Positions 59,301-64,000 of a DNA stretch of 64,000 nt are shown here, one piece after another; the stretch's first letter is position 1, and each line of letters begins with the position of its first letter. Origin of the DNA: Pictodentalium vernedei. Taxonomy: Eukaryota; Mollusca; Scaphopoda; Dentaliida; Dentaliidae. Under the pieces are notes generated by a model that was not told the DNA's origin, did not search any database, and worked only from the letters and a program-made list of their open reading frames with translations. The stretch is from the NCBI GenBank assembly GCA_031216915.1, contig CM062297.1:364325704-364389703 (forward strand), written 5' to 3'. The translations under genes were made by a program, and so were the position numbers.

Positions 59301-60980
59301 GATACTGGTGAATATATGGACCCCGAAGTTAGTAAGAGTTTACGGTCATTACCCGAAAGGGGCAAGCATTTATATTCCACTTTCTTGAAGGAAAGGCTTG
59401 TGGAATGCACCGTACCCCTGAATGATGTTATTCCCAAGGCAAATATATATACCTTCCTTAACCCACCCCCAGCCAACCTGGACAAAGGCCGAGACAAACT
59501 CATGTCAAGTAAAGCAACTGCCGCAATAGTTACCCAGATGTTCGTTTCACTGCAAGCCCGGCCTGATTCAAACATGGATGAGTTTTTCATGCACGAGAAT
59601 GCACGTGATCCGCCAGCATTATCCGATAGAGGTAAGCTACGGAGTGGGACAAAATCTCAAATTCTCAATTGTTTACCAGCTATTCCTGCACAAGGGAAGA
59701 ATTCAGCAGCTAGACAAGCTTCAGTTGTCATCTTGGATATGCCTGCTGTAGTCCATGTAATCAAACCACAGAAAGCGGATCTGTTTGGAGAATATGCTCG
59801 ATTGCAATTATTGCCATACATCGAATCTCTGATTAACACGAACACCACAAGGGTTGATGCGATCTATGACTGTTACCCCGAAGGCAGTTTGAAGAATCAG
59901 ACGCGAGCAAAACGCCTCGGTGAGACAGCAGTTAGGTTGATACGGGTGTCCGAGAACGTCCCTTTACCTAAAGGGAAGAATTGGCAGGCATTCTTGAAAG
60001 TTAGTGAGAATAAAGACGAATTTTTCAAGTTCCTGTCTGCTGAACTGCTGAAATTAACATCAACATCCGAGTACCAGTTGTTAACGACATCAGGAGAATA
60101 TGTACTATGCAATAAGGATGTTAGCTTATGTGACATATCTCCATCGAACCACGAGGAAGCAGACACGCGCATGATGCTTCATCTCAACCATGCAGTCTCA
60201 CAAGGTCACAAAATAGCTTTTCTTCGCACGGTTGATTCTGATGTCGTCATTCTGTCTTTGCACCATTTCGCAACATTCCGTGACCTTGGACTCAGTGAGC
60301 TGTGGATTGGGTTTGGAATTGGAAAGGCATATAAAGATATGCCAATTCATGAGATAGCTTCACAACTTGGACCTGATTACTGTAAGGCCCTGACTTTCTT
60401 CCACGCCTTCACAGGTTGTGATGTAACATCCAGCATGCTCGGCATTGGGAAGAAGACAGGATGGAATGCATGGATGAATTTTCCCGCATCAACTGAAATG
60501 ATGATAGAATTGACTGAGAATCCGCAAGTCTTTTCAGAGGATTCCCCTCATATGCAGCATATCGAAAAACTCACCATACAGATGTACAGTAACAGTTGTG
60601 TCAGTACACGTGTCAATGATGCGAGACGGCATATGTTCACACATGGCCTTAAGTCTATGGAAAACATCCCGCCCACCAAAGCAGCTCTGTATCAACATGT
60701 AAAAAGGGTAATTCTTGTGTCATCTTTCATTTGGCATCGTGCTCTGCAGAAACACTTATGTGTGCCAGACCCATCACAGTACGGATGGGAGTGGAATCCA
60801 CGTCTCAATATTCTGGTCCCATTTTGGACTCACCTAGGAGACGCAAGTGCTGCATGTGCACTGATGCTCCACTGTAGTTGTGCCAAGGCCTGCAAGGGCA
60901 ATTGCAAATGCTTGAAAGCTGGATTAAGGTGCACACCTTTGTGTAAGTGTGAAGGTGGCTGTTGTAACAATATTGAGTAG
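56376..60980 (+). CDS. Academ-like transposase/XPG-nuclease fusion protein, intact 1534-aa ORF
   Basis: The first ATG of the long frame is at 56376 (A at -3); the frame is open upstream to 56322 with only a TTG. Two N-terminal modules each show CxxC and later YHKTC (C17-C20...H87-C90; C138-C141...H192-C195) and could bind zinc. The middle (about 620-900) has DCPLYARQKKCQW (D661), GFLHLEM, a GHTNYCRW block near 827 and LDQSQE (D876, E880), which I take as a transposase-like core. A FEN/XPG-type nuclease follows: VVILDMP (D1121), IYDCYPEGSLKNQTRAKR (D1165), HEEADTR (E1261, D1263), TVDSDVVIL (D1287, D1289) and the helix-hairpin-helix TGCDVTSSMLGIGKKTGW (D1349). The C-terminus (1500-1530) is a CXC domain with spacing CxCx3Cx3CxCx6Cx3CxCx3CC. 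No stop or frameshift interrupts it. Alternative view: a domesticated copy. Confidence 0.88.
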   Translation: MSENPLRVRTSTDWERCCFCQQDSSKKLMRPYRESRFHDAYKAIEEDITRFLDNGVELPYNLTIDCLMRESDECMSMSLLTNKAIYHKTCRDSIRTHIVQRVLHKRERNEAVASCSTLSPKRTRTSFESGCDRKLPQCVYCHKREGDSSEPICRSMSDNNKLKIMAKEAENWVVFSRVNAAFDSAASDLYYHKTCYCKLANETRAAKSKKSKNAEHSASGLPYDPLVMAELITFVEHNDSAMKLVDLKNLYSRRLKQVGSDWLSEEIHSTRFKEHLLQKLGDGWDAFTQGRDVFISSRFRVGSLLSESLTRIVSEEEAKKIVDVGLLLRKHILISQAPFTGSFSSYCLSEPVPNSLLTLLRVLLEGTCSIQNLGDDETVNAKTRVACTISQMLISNSAKRSEHAQNVHQRRDRETPMPLYVGLKLHAHDRMKNLIRDFHQMGLSVSYDRVMDVRRSFARAVSLRFKNEGVVVPANCKRNVFSIGTTDNIDVSGRSDMHGTSITLIGQLSRDNVGTDPPPLSLDVPEDTQIELPDDYAFVPFVEDFGGDIRLESPDECNVRPNEYADLNVGENDWLSHVSQISNKGKVDGSWQLDEVPVTFSGFFSKHEDQDNVKPRAVIGVFPVFSEQKADSLSMQKHAMYVVREATAFVNPGQIPVIEGDCPLYARQKKCQWLFPEEIGEDRMVCMIGFLHLEMCTQEAGGKLMGGSGWERMFHLAKIFTPGVASSLLGGKHVKRTRQAYLLTLAWLEILRKNAYEIYCQQTGPHESFEMWEQRILSQSPTARYWGEIVRNFLLTSCQFVRNQRIGNWPGTLCSIDELCSYFFALGHTNYCRWVPVFLRDMSQLPRRHPSIHNKFMEGHFVVQRSERKFSMMGLDQSQEHSIQLLKEDSGPKGLYGQAEEKVVIELSRSEVLRVIDEYEYASFHTTSSDNTEHPESSVSEQKKFLNQLKSLLDLVNQGLIINPYDETSGQLVTLDTGEYMDPEVSKSLRSLPERGKHLYSTFLKERLVECTVPLNDVIPKANIYTFLNPPPANLDKGRDKLMSSKATAAIVTQMFVSLQARPDSNMDEFFMHENARDPPALSDRGKLRSGTKSQILNCLPAIPAQGKNSAARQASVVILDMPAVVHVIKPQKADLFGEYARLQLLPYIESLINTNTTRVDAIYDCYPEGSLKNQTRAKRLGETAVRLIRVSENVPLPKGKNWQAFLKVSENKDEFFKFLSAELLKLTSTSEYQLLTTSGEYVLCNKDVSLCDISPSNHEEADTRMMLHLNHAVSQGHKIAFLRTVDSDVVILSLHHFATFRDLGLSELWIGFGIGKAYKDMPIHEIASQLGPDYCKALTFFHAFTGCDVTSSMLGIGKKTGWNAWMNFPASTEMMIELTENPQVFSEDSPHMQHIEKLTIQMYSNSCVSTRVNDARRHMFTHGLKSMENIPPTKAALYQHVKRVILVSSFIWHRALQKHLCVPDPSQYGWEWNPRLNILVPFWTHLGDASAACALMLHCSCAKACKGNCKCLKAGLRCTPLCKCEGGCCNNIE

Positions 60981-62248
60981 TATACTGTCATGTTAGGACC
61001 AGTCATCTCCTATTCTGGTATTTTTTTTTCCATTTTCGGCCAGTTAACACATGTCATGTTTCTAGTTGAGTTGATTTTGCTAACAAATGTTCATCCCATG
61101 TGGCTTGCTACATTGTCCGGGGTATAGGAATACAGTTTTAGATTTCGGAAAATAGTCTGTTATTTACTGCACAAGACGGTGTTAATTCATGCATAGCATG
61201 ATACAATATCCCCAACTATTTTGCCTCTGTACAACAGTTGATACCTTCGTTCACCCGTGTGTTCATCTATGGTATCCTTGTCTTTCTCTGGCCATAGGCC
61301 ACATGTGACTAGTCAGTTCCTACTCCATAGCAAATCAACTTGGAAATCCTTCATCTTGTAGCGCACTCATGTCTCAATGAATCCATACCTGAGTTGATCT
61401 AATAAATCTAACGTAAGGTATCAAATTGCCATACCGGATCATATTTCGATAAGTTATTCGCTAAAACATTTCGACCACTCATCGACATCAAAGGTCATGT
61501 TTTGGCTCCCAGTGGTGGCTATATCTCTATATCCCTGGTAAAGTAGCATACCATGAGGGATGGGCATTAAGTGTCGGCAACATTAATCCTGACTTGGAAC
61601 ACACCACATCTTAACTGGCCGAAAATGAAGAATACTACTTGTAGTCAAAAAATATTCCTGTACCTCGAATGACTGCAAACATACACTCACCCCTTCTAGT
61701 CCCATTTTGCCAATGTTCTATACTGGCAAGATAACATTGTATAATTAACAACGGGAACTAATGCATCCCGAGTTCATTCCAGCACTGCCCTTGCTGGCAG
61801 ACGTGTCGCTATGGTGTTGAGATTGAACCAGAACTCCTCTAGAAATTTGATAGTTTTATTTTCTTAGAAAATAAATCTATCGAAAATGCCGGAAGTTGAG
61901 AATAGACTGTCACTTTAATTGGATTATCAAATGTCCAAGTATCCCCACTGCTGCATACTATCGAGTACCCTTGTTCATGTGTTGACAGGAATCTCTCATA
62001 CCATGTTCATTTGACCATTGCATTCCCGAGAAACATTCAACACTAATTTATCTACGGACGGACGATCATACTGACAGTCAGACACACAGACGCACACATC
62101 GACGGAAATTCTGATCCCATTATCCATTAATCTTCCCCCCAACTTGTTCCAAGGGCTTCACTCCATCATTCACATCAATTACAGCACATGTATGGTGTTA
62201 GGTTTGGAGCTTCAGTTGTGCGATCGGCGAAAATAGCTTTTTTTCGAT
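60981..62248 (+). other. 3' non-coding region of the Academ-like element
   Basis: No ORF of note. AATAAA occurs at 61401-61406 and again near 61869, possible polyadenylation signals. CATTTTCGGCCAGTTAA (about 61032) recurs inverted at about 61612 (TTAACTGGCCGAAAATG), marking a possible small nested insertion of about 600 bp. Confidence 0.55.
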
Positions 62249-62410
62249 CCGCTTGGCGGCCATTTTGGATTTCGCTGCTAGTGGTGGCTAGAGGATGGTG
62301 CCAACTTGTAGCCGATCGATTTTGAAATCTCTGATGCCTACCCTTACATCATGCCAAATTTCAGGAAGGTATCACCAAGTGCACAATTCTAGCGAATTCC
62401 TCCCCCGCTA
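62249..62410 (-). repeat. Right terminal inverted repeat of the Academ-like element
   Basis: Inverted, imperfect match of 55853-56022, ending CCTCCCCCGCTA and followed by CTA. Confidence 0.85.
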
Positions 62411-64000
62411 CTATAGACTATGGTAAAGGTCTTTGGGCTCAGGCAGCCATAAAGGCTGAATGATCGTGACCAAAAGGGGATGTTCTCATCTAAACATTAT
62501 TTGGAGTCATCCTACCAAGCTACAATGAAATCCCTTCATAATTATGACCTGTAGACTGTTCTAAAGGTTTTCGCGATTCAGGCCCCTGTAGCCGTCACAG
62601 TTGCCCAATCGTGTCCAAAAGAGGACGTTCTCATCTAGACATTATATGAAGTCAACCTACCAAGTTACAATGAAATCCCTTCATAAATATGACCTGTAGA
62701 CTGTGCTAAAAGTTTTTGGGCTTCAGGCTCCGGCAGCCATCATGGTTGAATGATCGCAATCAAAGGGGACACACCCATCTGGGCATCATCTGGAGTGATC
62801 CTACGAAGTTACAATCAAATTCTTTCATAAATATGACCTGTAGACTGTGCTAAAGGTTTCCGGGCCCCTGTAGCCATCACAGTTGCCCAATCACGTCCAA
62901 AAGGGGACTTTCTTTTCTAGACATTATATGAAGTCAACCCACCAAGTTACAATGAAATTCCTCAATAAATATGACCTGTAGACTGTGCTAAAGGTTTTCG
63001 GGTTTTGGGCTCAGGCAGTCGACAGGGTTGGCAGATCATGCCCAAATGGGGAAATTCTCATCTAGACATCATGAGGAGTCATCCTACCAAGTTACAATGA
63101 AATCCCTCCATATTAAACATGACCTGCAGACTGTGCTAAAAGTTTTTGGGTTTGGGGCTGTTCTCATCTAGACATTATATAAAGTCAACCTACCAAGTTA
63201 CAATGAAATCCCTTCATAAATATGAACTGAAGACTGTGCTAAAGGTTTTCGGGCTTTGGGCTCAGGCAGCCATCATGGTTGAATGATCACAACCAAAAGG
63301 GGACATTCTCATCTGGGCATCATCTGGAGTGATCCTACAAAGTTACAATGAAATCCCTTCATAAATATGAACTGAAGACTGTGCTAAAGGTTTTTGGGCT
63401 TTGGGCTCAGGCAGCCATCATGGTTGAATGATCACAACCAAAAGGGGACATTCTCATCTGGGCATCATCTGGAGTGATCCTACAAAGTTACAATGAAATC
63501 CCTTCATAAATATGACCTGTAGACTGTGCTCAAGATTTTCGGGCTTCGGGCACCTGTAGCCATCACAGTTGACCAATCACGACCAAAAGGGGGTGTCATC
63601 ATCTAGGCATTATATGGAGTCACCCTAACAAGTTAAATGAAATCCTTCCATAAATACAACCTTCAGACTATGCCAGCCATCAAGGCTGAATGATCGCGAC
63701 CAAAATGGGACGTTCTCATCTAGACATTATTTGGAGTCATCTCACCGAGGTACAACGAAATCGCTTCATAATTATGACCTGTAGACTGTTCTAAAGGTTT
63801 TCAGGCTTCGGGCCCCTGTAGCTGTCACGGTTGACACATCATGCCCACAAGGGGACATTCTCATCTGAGCATTATACAGAGGCATCCTACCAAGTTACAA
63901 TGAAATCCCTTCATAAATACGACCTGTAGACTGTGCTAATGGTTTTGGGGTTTTGGGCTCAGCCATACCGGTTGACCGATCAGGACCAAAAGGGGACGTT
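62411..64000. repeat. ~145-bp satellite array, right part
   Basis: About eleven units continue to the window end (ACAATGAAATCC near 62522, 62667, 62813, 62953, 63096, 63197, 63346, 63489, 63750 and 63896). Blocks at 63157-63300 and 63490-63830 are nearly identical to 54945-55090 and 55127-55470, so the array has a higher-order repeat. Confidence 0.88.

Larger units (their letters stand above)
55853..62410 (+). mobile_element. Academ-like DNA transposon encoding an XPG-type nuclease fusion
   Basis: The 6558-bp element starts TAGCGGGGGAGGAATTCG and ends CGAATTCCTCCCCCGCTA. The terminal inverted repeats continue imperfectly for about 165 bp (55853-56022 and 62249-62410). It is flanked by CTA and sits in a satellite array, so its limits are certain. 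A single ORF (56376-60980) covers most of it. Academ elements are known to give 3-4-bp duplications and to encode a transposase with an XPG nuclease, which matches. The superfamily call is inference from these traits; no search was run. Confidence 0.82.

Overview
The window is invertebrate animal genomic DNA made almost entirely of nested mobile elements, with a few real exons of one host gene. AT-rich introns, DIRS retroelements, non-LTR reverse transcriptases, hAT-type MITEs and tandem-core elements with hairpin ends (resembling the 'pearl'/Helitron-like elements of bivalves) point to a marine lophotrochozoan, most likely a mollusc. This is inference from element content; no species marker is visible. 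|| Host gene: two exons on the minus strand (45463-45660 and 15169-15253) join in phase and encode the LisH region of the centrosomal/ciliary protein CEP20 (FOPNL/FOR20). A possible first coding exon lies at 45799-45829. The intron between the two firm exons is 30.2 kb and is packed with transposons. The 3' exons are not in the window. || Layout: 1-863 MITE cutting into a decayed CR1-like non-LTR element (864-4022, minus). 4196-11420 5'-truncated DIRS element 1 (minus), split by a hairpin-ended tandem-core element (5894-8610). 11421-12827 degenerate repeats. 12828-14649 a minus-strand hairpin-ended element. 15169-15253 CEP20 exon. 15550-16330 repeats; 16717-17091 two foldbacks. 17328-30441 a hAT-type element with a perfect 8-bp target duplication, itself filled by two hairpin-ended elements and DIRS element 2. 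31162-42115 DIRS element 3, again with two nested insertions. 43679-44465, 45947-46457, 48493-49633 and 50011-50632 four hAT-type MITEs with 8-bp duplications. 50840-52530 a non-LTR fragment with a tandem-repeat tail. 52832-53941 another tandem-core element. 53957-54845 three exact 307-bp units each carrying a tRNA-like pol III promoter. 54846 to the end a ~145-bp satellite interrupted by the main find. || Main find: 55853-62410 is a 6.56-kb DNA transposon with ~165-bp imperfect terminal inverted repeats and a 3-bp CTA duplication. It carries one uninterrupted ORF of 1534 codons that combines two CxxC...HxxC zinc modules, a long transposase-like middle, a FEN1/XPG-type nuclease domain with its helix-hairpin-helix, and a C-terminal CXC (tesmin/MSL2-like) cysteine domain. 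It fits the Academ superfamily best. It is the only long intact reading frame in the window. || DIRS elements 2 and 3 keep the split inverted repeats and the internal complementary region expected for circle-forming, tyrosine-recombinase retroelements, although their genes are broken.
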